Source: Pseudooceanicola atlanticus
GTDB lineage: Bacteria; Pseudomonadota; Alphaproteobacteria; Rhodobacterales; Rhodobacteraceae
Assembly (NCBI RefSeq): GCF_000768315.1
Contig: NZ_AQQX01000002.1
Coordinates: forward strand, 496,001-560,000
Reading direction: 5' to 3'
Length of the DNA stretch: 64,000 bases
A program made the position numbers and the translations under genes. This document shows, piece by piece, positions 1-8,156 of this stretch; within the stretch, counting starts at the first letter, position 1, and the number at the start of each line of letters is the position of its first letter. The notes under the pieces are model-generated. The model worked only from the letters and a program-made list of their open reading frames with translations, was not told the DNA's origin and did not search any database.

Positions 1-178
1 CGCCCGTGGCCGTGCCGGTGTCGGCCTGCGCCCAGAAGATCGAGTTCTCGCCGAAATCGACCCGCTTTTCGTAGGTGTCCGAGATCCGCACGATGTCGTG
101 CTGCGGCAGCGTGTAGTGAAAGAACAGCACCACGACGACCCAGAAGATCGTCCAGAAGGCCCACTTGATATATTTCAT
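1..178 (-). CDS. DUF1523 family membrane protein (5' part, cut by window edge)
   Basis: Reads from an ATG at 178 off the left edge of the window, so only the first 59 codons are visible. The protein starts MKYIKWAFWTIFWVVVVLFF, an N-terminal membrane helix, and continues with a polar stretch containing LPQHDIVRISDTYEKR and then FGENSIFWAQAD, which resembles the DUF1523 proteins of Rhodobacterales as I remember them. A GAGGGGG ribosome site lies 8 nt upstream of the ATG and overlaps the stop of the preceding gene (194-192), so it is probably the last visible gene of the minus-strand cluster. Function unknown. Family assignment is from memory of the family, not from a search. Confidence 0.6.
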   Translation of the reverse strand, partial: MKYIKWAFWTIFWVVVVLFFHYTLPQHDIVRISDTYEKRVDFGENSIFWAQADTGTATG

Positions 179-191
179 GAAAACTGCCCCC

Positions 192-464
192 TCAGGTGTA
201 GTTCACGACGTAGATGATATAGGCGATGACCGCAATCGGGACGATGTAGACCAGCCCGATCAACTTGCGCCGGAAACTGTCGTCGTATTCCTCCAGCCCC
301 TTGCGAATGAAGGCGTTCATGTCGTCGCCATGGTCCGGCCCGCCCTCGCGCCATTCGGCGATCAGCTTTTTCTTGCGCACCTGGCGCGACCAGATCGAGA
401 CCGAGGCATAGATCACCGTCAGCACGACGAAGAGGATCAGGAACAGACGGGCAAGTGCCAGCAT
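192..464 (-). CDS. Small two-helix membrane protein, unknown function
   Basis: A 90-residue protein with one hydrophobic helix at about residues 3-22 and a second at about 68-86. Between them is a charged cytoplasmic-type linker (RQVRKKKLIAEWREGGPDHG, then ORF-wide acidic residues). No catalytic motif is visible. The start ATG is only 3 nt after the stop of the 458-residue upstream gene, and the DUF1523 gene follows 13 nt downstream, so all three are likely co-transcribed and co-translated. It probably anchors or accompanies the cytoplasmic members of the cluster at the membrane, but that is inference from position only. Confidence 0.7.
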   Translation of the reverse strand: MLALARLFLILFVVLTVIYASVSIWSRQVRKKKLIAEWREGGPDHGDDMNAFIRKGLEEYDDSFRRKLIGLVYIVPIAVIAYIIYVVNYT

Positions 465-467
465 GGA

Positions 468-1844
468 TCAGGACCTTTCCTTCAGCACCGCGCCCCAGGG
501 CCCGACCCGCGCGATCCGGTCGTCGCGGCGCGTCTCGCGGTCGGCGGCGGGCGGAGGTGGCGGCGGGGCCGGTTCCTCCATCGGGGCGTCATGCCCGAAG
601 AGTGCCGCGCGGGTGCCGGCCTTGTCCACGGCATATTCCGTGGCCAGGAAATCGGCGACATAGCTTTTCTTGGTGTCGGACCACCCGGAATAGAGCCGGT
701 AGAACAGCTGTTTGTGGCAGATGAACAGCTGCCGCACATCCTTGGGCGTCAGTTCCGCCAGCAGCATGTTCACCAGGTCCGCATCGGCGTGATTGGCGGC
801 GCGCAGGGTGTAGAAATAGGCCGGGTGATCGCTGGTGATGCGCGGCCAGGCCCCGCCATCCTCGGCCCAGGCCAGCAGGTTGCGCAGGGCGTGGTATTCC
901 TCGGGCAGGTCATCGGCATGGGCGCGGGCCAGCCGCCGGATGTCCCGCCGCGTCGCGCCGGTCAGGTCCATCCCGCTGTCCTGCGCCGCATCCACGACGA
1001 TGAAATCCATCTTCTGCCGCAGGATCGCGCCGGCATCGATGCCGCGCGCCTTCACGATCGGTTCGACCAGCCCGTTCTGGTCCAGGAATTGCGCGATCCG
1101 GTTGCGATCCGACAGGTCGATGACCTGCTCGAAGGCCGCTTTCACCCCGTCCCGATCCGCCGTCAGCACCGCCGGATGGTCGACCCCGCGGAACAGGTAC
1201 GTCCCCCCGAAATGATCGGTCCAGAAATTGTCCTGGTCGAAGCGCATCTTCTTGAGCCGCACCGGGTTGCGCGTCACGTCCCCCGTCGTCTTCGCGACCG
1301 AGATCATCTGCGCGATCAGCACGTCGTCGAACCAGCCGTCCTCCTCCTGCAGGAAGCGGTCGCTGAGCTGCCCCAGCTTTTCCGCGTCGCGGACCAGCCC
1401 GGTGGTGGTGTCGGCCTCGATCTCGATATGGCGGATGTCATTCAGGCGGGCGGGGTTCGAGACGGAGAAGACGGAATTCACCAGCTCTCCCGCCACCGCA
1501 TCGCGGGCCGTCAGCGCGAAAAGCTGCGCCTCGTTCTCCTCGATGAACCGCTTGAGGATCGACCGCGAGGTCGAGAAATGCGCCTCCAACAGCGGCGCGG
1601 ATTTCTGCGCCGTGGTCAGCAGGATGAACTGCCGGTTGCAGCCGTTTTCATTCAGGTAGAGCCGGTCGTCCAACTCGTCCGCGACCTCGGGCGAATAGCC
1701 CGAGATGTCGATGTGGAAGTCGGTCAGTTCGGTCTGTTTCCCAGTCAGATGCCTGAGCGCACGGTTATACCGTTCGACCAGCGCGGGGCTGTCGACCGGG
1801 ACGAGGTTGCCGAACATGAGGCCGAGGCGGATGAGGCGGTTCAT
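468..1844 (-). CDS. Conserved hypothetical protein of the AAA-ATPase cluster (DUF6638-like)
   Basis: A 458-residue soluble protein without signal peptide or membrane helix. It starts MNRLIRLGLMFGNLVPVDSP and ends in a Pro-rich tail (a run of seven prolines near residue 430) followed by a charged C-terminus. It resembles a Rhodobacterales family that I recall being annotated DUF6638 near an AAA ATPase, but I could not check this. No enzymatic motif was recognised. Its ATG directly abuts the TAA stop of the AT-rich DUF2971 gene, with no base between them, and codon use returns to the GC-rich pattern of the cluster exactly at that junction. Function unknown; the conserved linkage with the ATPase suggests a shared complex. 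Confidence 0.7.
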   Translation of the reverse strand: MNRLIRLGLMFGNLVPVDSPALVERYNRALRHLTGKQTELTDFHIDISGYSPEVADELDDRLYLNENGCNRQFILLTTAQKSAPLLEAHFSTSRSILKRFIEENEAQLFALTARDAVAGELVNSVFSVSNPARLNDIRHIEIEADTTTGLVRDAEKLGQLSDRFLQEEDGWFDDVLIAQMISVAKTTGDVTRNPVRLKKMRFDQDNFWTDHFGGTYLFRGVDHPAVLTADRDGVKAAFEQVIDLSDRNRIAQFLDQNGLVEPIVKARGIDAGAILRQKMDFIVVDAAQDSGMDLTGATRRDIRRLARAHADDLPEEYHALRNLLAWAEDGGAWPRITSDHPAYFYTLRAANHADADLVNMLLAELTPKDVRQLFICHKQLFYRLYSGWSDTKKSYVADFLATEYAVDKAGTRAALFGHDAPMEEPAPPPPPPAADRETRRDDRIARVGPWGAVLKERS

Positions 1845-2534
1845 TTACGGCTTCCAATATTTCTTTTGTCTTTGTTCTACCACTCGAAAGCGAGTGAACG
1901 CCAACCGACTTTGAAAATAGTTCAGCACCCGCCCACCAAAAGCATCAACAAACTCCTTTTTTCCAGATTCGGGACTGTATCCATTAATTACACCTACCAA
2001 ACGAATTTCGTCCGACATCTTTAAAAACCTACCATCAGCACCGTTTTTCTCAGTTCGTGACAGATCAACCAAGAATCGATACTCCCTTTCATATGACCAA
2101 CTCGAAAATTTCTGCGAGCAAAATTTCCTTAGCTTCGGCAAGTCACTTTCATCTGGGTAATTGAAGTCTTCGGGCGCTGGCTCACGCTGACTTAGATACT
2201 TCACTTTTGAAACGCAGTCTTGAGAGACTGAAAAAACAAGACAAGCTCCAGCGCCCCTTTTCCCATAATGCCCCCACATCAAGGGGTTCCTCCAATTGGA
2301 ACTCATGCATATCAGCCCAAATTTCTCGGCGATCCGGCTCCTCCAGGCCCTGTTATCTTCTCGTTTCTTAGGAGTTGAGATATTCAATGCGGTCAACTCG
2401 AAACCATCGTTACAACTAGCAAAATCAGAAACCCTAACCCGCTCATTATAAATATTGCTCAATGCATGGGTCGCCGAAGTGAAATAAAAAAGTGTGTGCC
2501 TACCTTTTTCCGACTTCAACCATTCCTGACTCAT
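1845..2534 (-). CDS. DUF2971 family protein, AT-rich likely acquired gene
   Basis: A 229-residue protein with the pattern I associate with DUF2971: an N-terminal F.S...ALS.IYNERVRVSDF segment, a central NPLMWGHYGKRGAGACLVF motif, and a later WSYEREYRFLV motif. DUF2971 proteins have no settled biochemical role and often occur in accessory or defence-type gene neighbourhoods. The gene is clearly more AT-rich than everything around it (26 G/C of 60 in 1861-1920). Its ATG (2534-2532) overlaps the TGA of the ATPase gene in a TGATG junction, and its TAA touches the next ATG. It therefore sits in the operon without disturbing either neighbour. An in-frame GTG one codon upstream is a less likely start. 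Confidence 0.8.
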   Translation of the reverse strand: MSQEWLKSEKGRHTLFYFTSATHALSNIYNERVRVSDFASCNDGFELTALNISTPKKREDNRAWRSRIAEKFGLICMSSNWRNPLMWGHYGKRGAGACLVFSVSQDCVSKVKYLSQREPAPEDFNYPDESDLPKLRKFCSQKFSSWSYEREYRFLVDLSRTEKNGADGRFLKMSDEIRLVGVINGYSPESGKKEFVDAFGGRVLNYFQSRLAFTRFRVVEQRQKKYWKP

Positions 2535-4474
2535 CACCCCTTCCCCTCCAGATACCGTTTCTTCGCCTCTTCTTGGCGTCCAAAGTCGCGCACCATGGCC
2601 TCGATGGCCACCTCGTCGGACTTATCCGCATACCGGAACTCAGAATCCGCGTAGCGGTTGATCTCCTGTATCACCATGTCGACCGTGATCGGCTGGCGCA
2701 GGTCGGCGATCATCGCCTTCTTCTCGTCGTAGGATTTGAAGAGAAACAGATCCGGCTGCTCCATCCATTCGTCGGGCAGTTCGAAATCCATCGCGCGGAC
2801 CTTCACCGCGTCGGTGATGTTCTTGATCGCGCGACCGGTGAATCGGGGATCGGCCTCCTGGATCGCCTTCAGATAGGTCCCCAGCTTGGCGATGGTGTCG
2901 AGCGCGCCGATCCGGTCCGCGACACGGTCATAGACCTCGACCAACCCGGCCTCTTTCGGGCTTTCATGCGCCTCGAAGGATGCGGCCACCGCGCGCTTGA
3001 TCTCCTGCGCGGCGTAAAGCTCGTGATCGCCCAGCGGCACGTCATGGTTCCGACCCATCAGCAGGGCCAGGATGTCGATGTAATCCTCGCGCGTCTGCGG
3101 CCCGTCGACCAGGAACCGCGCGCCCGCCCGCTGGCGCAGGGCGTCGTCGACATTCTCGGGAAAGTTCGAAAACATCCCGAAGGTGCAATTGCCGCGCACG
3201 ACGGTGTTGGCGCCGGCAAAGGCCTCCATGAAGACGGCGGTGACCTCCTGCTGCCCGGCCGAGGACTGACGGTCGCCCCGCTTGCCCGCGATCTGGTCGA
3301 TATCGTCGATCGTGCCGAAGCCGATCACCGACGGGTCCAGCACGGTCTGAACGAAGGCCTTGGCGTTCTGGCCCGACTTGCCCTGGTAGCTGTCGATATT
3401 GTCGATGCCGAAATTCTGGTACCGGAACGGGTAGCCCGCGACCTGGCAGTATTCGTTCACCAGCCCGGCCATCATCTGGATCAGGGTGGTCTTGCCGGTG
3501 CCCGGCGCGCCGTCGCCCATGAAGGTGAAGATGAAGCCGCCCAGTTCTGCAAAGGGGTTCAGGCGACGGTCGAAATCATAGGCCATCAGCATCTTGGCCA
3601 GCTTCATCGCCTGGTACTTGGCGATGTGGTTGCCGACGACCTCGTTCGGCTTCTTGAACTGCATGGTCAGGGTGCCGCCCCCGGCCTTGCGCGCGGGCGT
3701 GAAGCCCTGGATCGTCAGGTCATCCGCCTCGACCCGCCACGACGCAGAGGCAAAAGGCGTGGTGCGGGCCATGCCCTCGGCTCGGCGGGCGGCCTTTTCC
3801 ATCAGCAGCTCGGCAAAGGCGATGATCGTGGGGACCAGCTTTTCCTCGTCGCCCGTGGCGCGGGCGGTCAGGTCCCGCTCCAGCTGCCAAAGCACGCCAT
3901 GCAGGGCCAGCTGCGCGTTGTCGGTCAGGAACTCCTCGACATCGCCCAGCTCGACACTGGCCTCGCCCTGGTGATCGGCCAGCAGCCAGGACAGCGCGTT
4001 GGCAAAGGCGTGCAGGACGATCAGCGCCTCGGCGGTCAGCAATTCGCCGAAATCCGTCTTGCGGTCGGGCGGCAGCGCCCCCTGCAGGTTCTTGCGCTTC
4101 AGATCGGCCAGCCCCGTCGCCTCGCCATACCCCTCGCCAAGCGCCAGCGCGATGGCCAGCGCCCGGCGCAGCGCCTGCAACACGGCGGCCTGGCGCGTCG
4201 ACATCAGCGGATCGTCATCGTCGCAGGCGGCCACGGCCTCGATCAGGTGCACGCCCTCGGGCCGTTCGGTCCGCCGCGTCACCAGCCCCGGCGTGGTCGA
4301 CCGGAACCGCCGCCGCGACCCGATCCCGGGCGAACGCTCCGGCGCCGGCGCGCCCCCGTCGCCCGAGGCGATCCGCGGCGCATGGTCAAACCCGTCCAGC
4401 ATGGCCAGAGCGGCCTCGTAATGCGTCGCGATCTCCTCCTCGCGCAGCTCCATCTGGTCACCGGTCACGCTCAT
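2534..4474 (-). CDS. AAA+ family ATPase, central gene of an uncharacterised cluster
   Basis: A 646-residue protein. The first 300 residues are an all-helical, family-specific region with an acidic patch (about 85-88). The AAA+ core follows: Walker A GDGAPGTGKTT at residues 320-330 and a Walker B GFGTIDDID with the acidic pair around 390-393. A later NCTFGMFSNFPENVDDALRQ segment looks like sensor 1 and the arginine-finger region, and the C-terminal 200 residues form a lid and helical extension. No membrane segment. It probably remodels or loads a protein partner using ATP; the partner may be the coiled-coil protein encoded upstream at 5874. A GAGAGAGGGG site lies just upstream of the ATG. Not confidently assignable to MoxR, ClpX or Cdc48 subgroups. 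Confidence 0.85.
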   Translation of the reverse strand: MSVTGDQMELREEEIATHYEAALAMLDGFDHAPRIASGDGGAPAPERSPGIGSRRRFRSTTPGLVTRRTERPEGVHLIEAVAACDDDDPLMSTRQAAVLQALRRALAIALALGEGYGEATGLADLKRKNLQGALPPDRKTDFGELLTAEALIVLHAFANALSWLLADHQGEASVELGDVEEFLTDNAQLALHGVLWQLERDLTARATGDEEKLVPTIIAFAELLMEKAARRAEGMARTTPFASASWRVEADDLTIQGFTPARKAGGGTLTMQFKKPNEVVGNHIAKYQAMKLAKMLMAYDFDRRLNPFAELGGFIFTFMGDGAPGTGKTTLIQMMAGLVNEYCQVAGYPFRYQNFGIDNIDSYQGKSGQNAKAFVQTVLDPSVIGFGTIDDIDQIAGKRGDRQSSAGQQEVTAVFMEAFAGANTVVRGNCTFGMFSNFPENVDDALRQRAGARFLVDGPQTREDYIDILALLMGRNHDVPLGDHELYAAQEIKRAVAASFEAHESPKEAGLVEVYDRVADRIGALDTIAKLGTYLKAIQEADPRFTGRAIKNITDAVKVRAMDFELPDEWMEQPDLFLFKSYDEKKAMIADLRQPITVDMVIQEINRYADSEFRYADKSDEVAIEAMVRDFGRQEEAKKRYLEGKG

Positions 4475-4514
4475 GGGCCCAATTCCCCTCTCTCGCAGGC
4501 GCGCCGGTGAAATG

Positions 4515-4552
4515 GGGCGCGATCCCCTGCTTCATCTTGCCAAAAATACTCA
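4515..4552 (-). repeat. Interspersed TATTT..GGCAAGATGAA element, copy A
   Basis: On the minus strand this reads GAGTATTTTTGGCAAGATGA followed by AGCAGGGGATCGCGCC. The same 36 bases, with two changes, occur on the plus strand at 10012-10047. It lies in the gap between two genes of the ATPase cluster. A third, more diverged copy is at 12735-12766. Unlike the other two copies it has no GC-rich hairpin before it, so it may be truncated by the adjoining gene. Such short intergenic elements are common in this family; the role is unknown. Confidence 0.75.
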
Positions 4553-4570
4553 ACGACACTGCCCTCACCA

Positions 4571-5692
4571 TCAGCGATAGCTCAGGACCTTGCCGGACCG
4601 TCCCACCACGAATTTGCGGATCCCCGCAAAGCCCGGCGGTTTGCGTTCCGCCAGCACCTGGTAAGGCCGTTCGGGCAGGATCAGCGCGCGGTTCTGTTCC
4701 GTCGCGCCGGTCTCGTTCCCGCCCGAGAGCGGGTCGATGCTGAAAATCTCGCGCTCGTTGGTGCCGAACCACCCGGCGCGTTCGGTCCGCACCCGTTCCG
4801 ACACCAGCACCTCGTCGGTCCAGGCCAGTGCCCAATCCTCGCCCTCGCGCGATCCGGCATGGGCCAGCACGTCGCGGATCGGGCCGGTCTGTTCGGTATA
4901 AGCGTGGGAATACATCGGGCCGACATGGAACCGGCGCAGGCGCTTGGGGTGCAGCTCGTCGAAATCCTCGTCAAAGCCCTTGGCGATGGTCAGCAGTTTC
5001 AGCCCGCCCAGCGATTGCGCCATCAGGTGGGCCTGCACCTCGGGCCAGCGACGTTCGTCCCGCGGCAGGGCCGTGGGATCGGTATCCTCGACCTCCATCA
5101 GGTAGATCACGGGCAGGTTCAGCTGGCTGTCATAGACCGACCAGTGCAGCATGTAGCTGCGCCGCCGGTCGCCCAGGTCGCCCAGCCAGACGGCCTCCGG
5201 ATCGTTGCGGGCCCAGAACAGCGCGCCGCGCGACAATTCCTCGTAATAGAGCCGTTGCGACAGGGCGAATTGCAGCTTCGTCGGGATTTCCAGATCGCCG
5301 ATGATCTTGGCCAGCATGTCGCGCTTCAGCTCGGCCTCGGAGGGCATTTCGCGCAGGTGGCGGGCGGCCTGCTGCGCGTCGTTGGCCATCACCATCAGCT
5401 CCTGAGCCGTGGGAAAGCCGCTGTCGCGGTTGTCGATGGTCAGCGAGCCGAAGAACCGCCCCGTATCGCGCCCCGTCAGCAGGTATTTCATGCTGAGCGC
5501 GCGGAAGGTGAAGGTCAGCGCGGTCAGGTGCCGGGTCAGCACGTCGGATTCGCGGCGCGACAGGCTGCCCTCGACCTCCATCACGCCCGCGACGCGGCCG
5601 AGATGGGACATGATCCCCTCGAATTTCCGGAAATAGCGCCGGGCCTCGTAGGTGTCTGACAGACCGACGTGATCGTGGGCGGGGTCAGCCAT
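4571..5692 (-). CDS. Conserved hypothetical protein of the AAA-ATPase cluster
   Basis: A 373-residue soluble protein starting MADPAHDHVGLSDTYEARRYFRKFEG. I chose the ATG at 5692 because a GAGGGA ribosome site lies 8 nt before it; an ATG 24 nt further upstream has no such site. The sequence is amphipathic and helical in the first 170 residues and mixed afterwards, with no signal peptide, membrane helix or recognised catalytic motif. It lies between the coiled-coil gene and the AAA+ ATPase, all on the minus strand, so it is probably a structural or adaptor member of the same system. I do not recognise the family. Confidence 0.75.
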   Translation of the reverse strand: MADPAHDHVGLSDTYEARRYFRKFEGIMSHLGRVAGVMEVEGSLSRRESDVLTRHLTALTFTFRALSMKYLLTGRDTGRFFGSLTIDNRDSGFPTAQELMVMANDAQQAARHLREMPSEAELKRDMLAKIIGDLEIPTKLQFALSQRLYYEELSRGALFWARNDPEAVWLGDLGDRRRSYMLHWSVYDSQLNLPVIYLMEVEDTDPTALPRDERRWPEVQAHLMAQSLGGLKLLTIAKGFDEDFDELHPKRLRRFHVGPMYSHAYTEQTGPIRDVLAHAGSREGEDWALAWTDEVLVSERVRTERAGWFGTNEREIFSIDPLSGGNETGATEQNRALILPERPYQVLAERKPPGFAGIRKFVVGRSGKVLSYR

Positions 5693-5873
5693 GGCGGAAG
5701 TCCCTCGGCCAGACATCGAGGTCCGGGACGCGCAGCGGGCCGGAGATCCTGAACAGCCGATTGTTGGCAGGTGTGCGTATCATCACAGTTCGGTCCAATC
5801 GCAGTTCGGGCAGCGCCGGGCCTCTCGCGGTTGCCGTGCAACCGCTGCCGGCCGCAGATTGCTCGGCAACCTG

Positions 5874-6950
5874 CTACTGCCCGTAAAGGTTCTTGTCGTG
5901 CTTCTCGACGATCTTCTGGAACCGCCGGGCAAAGCGTTCGTCGGCCTTGGCCTTCTGTTCCAGCACCTCGCGGGCAAAGACCATGTGATCCTCGTGCGCT
6001 TCCAGCATGTCGGCCATCCGGGCATTGGTCGCCGCCCCGATCTGGGCCATGGCCTGCTGGGCCTGTTTGTCCGTCTGGGTCCCGATCTCGTTGATCTTGT
6101 GCGCCACGTCCTGCTGCTGCGCGGTCTTCAGCGACTTGGTCAGCGCATCGTACAGCACCACCCGCTGCTGGGTGTCGGTCTTCAGCTTGTTGATCAGCAC
6201 CATCTGCGTCGCCGCCTGGTTCTGCAGCGAGTCGACCCAGGATTTGCCCTTCTCGATATAGCGCTCCAGCGTCTGGGACTTGGCAAGCTTGACCTGCTCG
6301 TCCTGGACCATGGCGTTGTATTCCTTGTTCAGGTCCGCCAGTTCGGTTTCCAGCTTGGTGCGCGCTGCGGCGTCCTGTTCGACGGCGATCTTGTTCTCAA
6401 GCTCGATGATCTTGGGATCCATGGCGAGGATCTTGGCCCGCACGTCCTCAAGCTCCTGAACGGTCATCTCGCGTTCGTCCAGCGTGCCGGTCAGGTTGGT
6501 TTCCACCTTTTCCTTCTGGTCGTTCAGCACCGCCAGCTGGCCTTCCAGCAGCTTGGTGATGACGTCGGACTTGGCGATCAGATCCTGCAGCTTGTCGTCG
6601 ATGGACGCGGTGCGGATACGTTCCTGCCGCATCGAATCCGCCTTGGCGGAGGCAAAGATGCCGACAAAGCTTTCCCAGCCCGTCTTGGACCGCATTTCGT
6701 CGAAATCCTTGGAAAACGCGGCGGTGACATCGTCGAGGCCCATGATCAGCTCGGCGATATTGGCGTTCATCACCTCGGTATGCTGATGCACGTCCTGCAG
6801 CGTGGCGTTTTCGATATCGACGCTGATATCTTCGCCCGAGGCCATTTTCTGGCGGGCCATCTCGATCCGGCTGGTCAGCTCCGCGATCTTGCTTTGCGCG
6901 GCGGCGACCTGCTCCTGGCTTTCCTGAACCTGGCTGGCGAAATCGGACAT
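5874..6950 (-). CDS. Long coiled-coil protein, first gene of the AAA-ATPase cluster
   Basis: A 358-residue protein, nearly all predicted helix. Heptad-like runs cover about residues 5-40 and 120-250 (for example KILAMDPKIIELENKI and LETELADLNKEYNAMV), and the C-terminus is rich in Ala, Gln and Lys. The ATG at 6950 has a GGAG site 6 nt upstream; an in-frame upstream extension lacks one. The glutamine-rich helical pattern recalls the toxic-anion-resistance TelA group, but I cannot establish homology by eye. As the first gene of the run it could be the ATPase substrate or a membrane-associated scaffold. A 181-nt gap separates it from the next gene. Confidence 0.75.
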   Translation of the reverse strand: MSDFASQVQESQEQVAAAQSKIAELTSRIEMARQKMASGEDISVDIENATLQDVHQHTEVMNANIAELIMGLDDVTAAFSKDFDEMRSKTGWESFVGIFASAKADSMRQERIRTASIDDKLQDLIAKSDVITKLLEGQLAVLNDQKEKVETNLTGTLDEREMTVQELEDVRAKILAMDPKIIELENKIAVEQDAAARTKLETELADLNKEYNAMVQDEQVKLAKSQTLERYIEKGKSWVDSLQNQAATQMVLINKLKTDTQQRVVLYDALTKSLKTAQQQDVAHKINEIGTQTDKQAQQAMAQIGAATNARMADMLEAHEDHMVFAREVLEQKAKADERFARRFQKIVEKHDKNLYGQ

Positions 6951-7066
6951 TCCAAACTCCGTGGTGCGAATGATGTTGGCAATATATGGGGGCACTTAAC
7001 GTCATTTTGAACGGTTCGTCACCGTGAAAAGGATCGTCATGCAGCGGCATTTCATGCCCCTTTGGC

Positions 7067-7522
7067 CTACTCGGCCGGGAACATCGCCTTCAGCCTGGCG
7101 ATGTCGAGGCCCTGCAAGACCTCGCGGATCACGGCACGCTCAGCCCCCTCGGCTTCGATCAGCAGCTTGCCGAATTGCGCGGTCAGGCTGTCGCGCCCGG
7201 CGAAATAGCCCTGTCCGTTGATCTCTTCCGTGCCATAGAGCAACGAACCCAGCCCGATGGCAGAGGGCGCGGCGGCCAGCAGGCTGTTCCCGGTCAGCAG
7301 GGTCAGCGCAACGGTGCCGTCGGGGCCGATATAGCGCGCCTCGACCTCCACATCGTCGCCGAAGGTGGCCCGCGATCCCGACCGGTCCCCGGCGATCTCG
7401 CGCACATAGCCGGGCGGCGCGGGCGGCAGCGTGGCGGCCATGGCGTCCCACATGTCATCCTCCTCGCCCGCATGCAGGGCGGGCGCCAGAAGCATCAGGA
7501 AGAGGACGGCAGACCGGATCAT
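7067..7522 (-). CDS. Small periplasmic protein, unknown function
   Basis: A 151-residue protein with a Sec signal peptide (MIRSAVLFLMLLAPALHA, cleavage after about residue 18). The mature part begins GEEDDMWDAM and contains a two-stranded-looking domain with GDDVEVEARYIGPDGTVAL and a Gly-rich LGSLLYGTEEINGQGYFAGRD loop. No cysteine pair and no known catalytic motif. It stands alone between the coiled-coil gene and the divergent acetyltransferase. Family not recognised. Confidence 0.65.
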   Translation of the reverse strand: MIRSAVLFLMLLAPALHAGEEDDMWDAMAATLPPAPPGYVREIAGDRSGSRATFGDDVEVEARYIGPDGTVALTLLTGNSLLAAAPSAIGLGSLLYGTEEINGQGYFAGRDSLTAQFGKLLIEAEGAERAVIREVLQGLDIARLKAMFPAE

Positions 7523-7634
7523 GGCAGGATCATATCACGGGCACGGCGTCCGACCAGCCTGACGCCATGGCCCCGCACGTCTGGTCCGGTCGGTCTGGCC
7601 TCTCGAACGTCGGAGCGATAGCCTGCGCCCTGCC

Positions 7635-8147
7635 ATGACGACAAGGACCGCCCCGCCGATGCAAGACACCGATACCCTGACGATGCGCCCGGCGCAGCCT
7701 GACGATATCGCCGCGATTGCCGGGCTGTGGCATGCTGGCTGGATGGATGGCCACGCCGCCCGCGCCCCGGCCGCGTTGATGGCGCAGCGCGACCCCGAAA
7801 GCTTTCGCATCCGCACCGAACGCTGGATCGCGGATTTCCGGCTGATGGAGAGCGACGGCCAGCTGATCGGCTTTCACCTGTGCAAGGGCGACGAGGTGAA
7901 CCAGTTCTACCTCGACGCCGCCGCGCGGGGCAGCGGCGCGGCGATGCGCCTGATGCAGGATGCCGAGGATCACCAGCGCGCACGCGGCCACGGCACGATC
8001 TGGCTGGCCTGCGCCATCGGCAACGACCGCGCCCGGCGGTTCTACGAAAAGGCCGGGTGGCGCTATGCCGGCGAGGAAACCCACGAGATGGAGACGGCAA
8101 CCGCCCCCATCCCGTTGACCATCTGGCGGATGGAAAAGACGCTCTAG
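7635..8147 (+). CDS. GNAT family N-acetyltransferase
   Basis: A 170-residue GNAT-fold protein that probably transfers an acetyl group from acetyl-CoA to an amine. The N-terminus has the usual LTMRPAQPDDIAAIAGLW strand-helix. Motif A with the pyrophosphate-binding loop is at FYLDAAARGSGAAMRLMQDA, and the C-terminal motif is FYEKAGWRYAGEE. Substrate cannot be predicted. The start is uncertain: ATG at 7635 lacks a clear ribosome site and the in-frame ATG at 7659 has AAGGA further upstream. It is convergent with creatinase, whose stop is 10 nt away. Confidence 0.85.
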   Translation: MTTRTAPPMQDTDTLTMRPAQPDDIAAIAGLWHAGWMDGHAARAPAALMAQRDPESFRIRTERWIADFRLMESDGQLIGFHLCKGDEVNQFYLDAAARGSGAAMRLMQDAEDHQRARGHGTIWLACAIGNDRARRFYEKAGWRYAGEETHEMETATAPIPLTIWRMEKTL

Positions 8148-8156
8148 CCGCGCCTG

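Noticed and set aside
1-6950. Reading the ATPase/DUF2971 cluster as a known anti-phage system
   Set aside because: Apart from DUF2971 there is no nuclease, helicase, TIR, reverse transcriptase or other standard defence domain; only an open hypothesis is kept.
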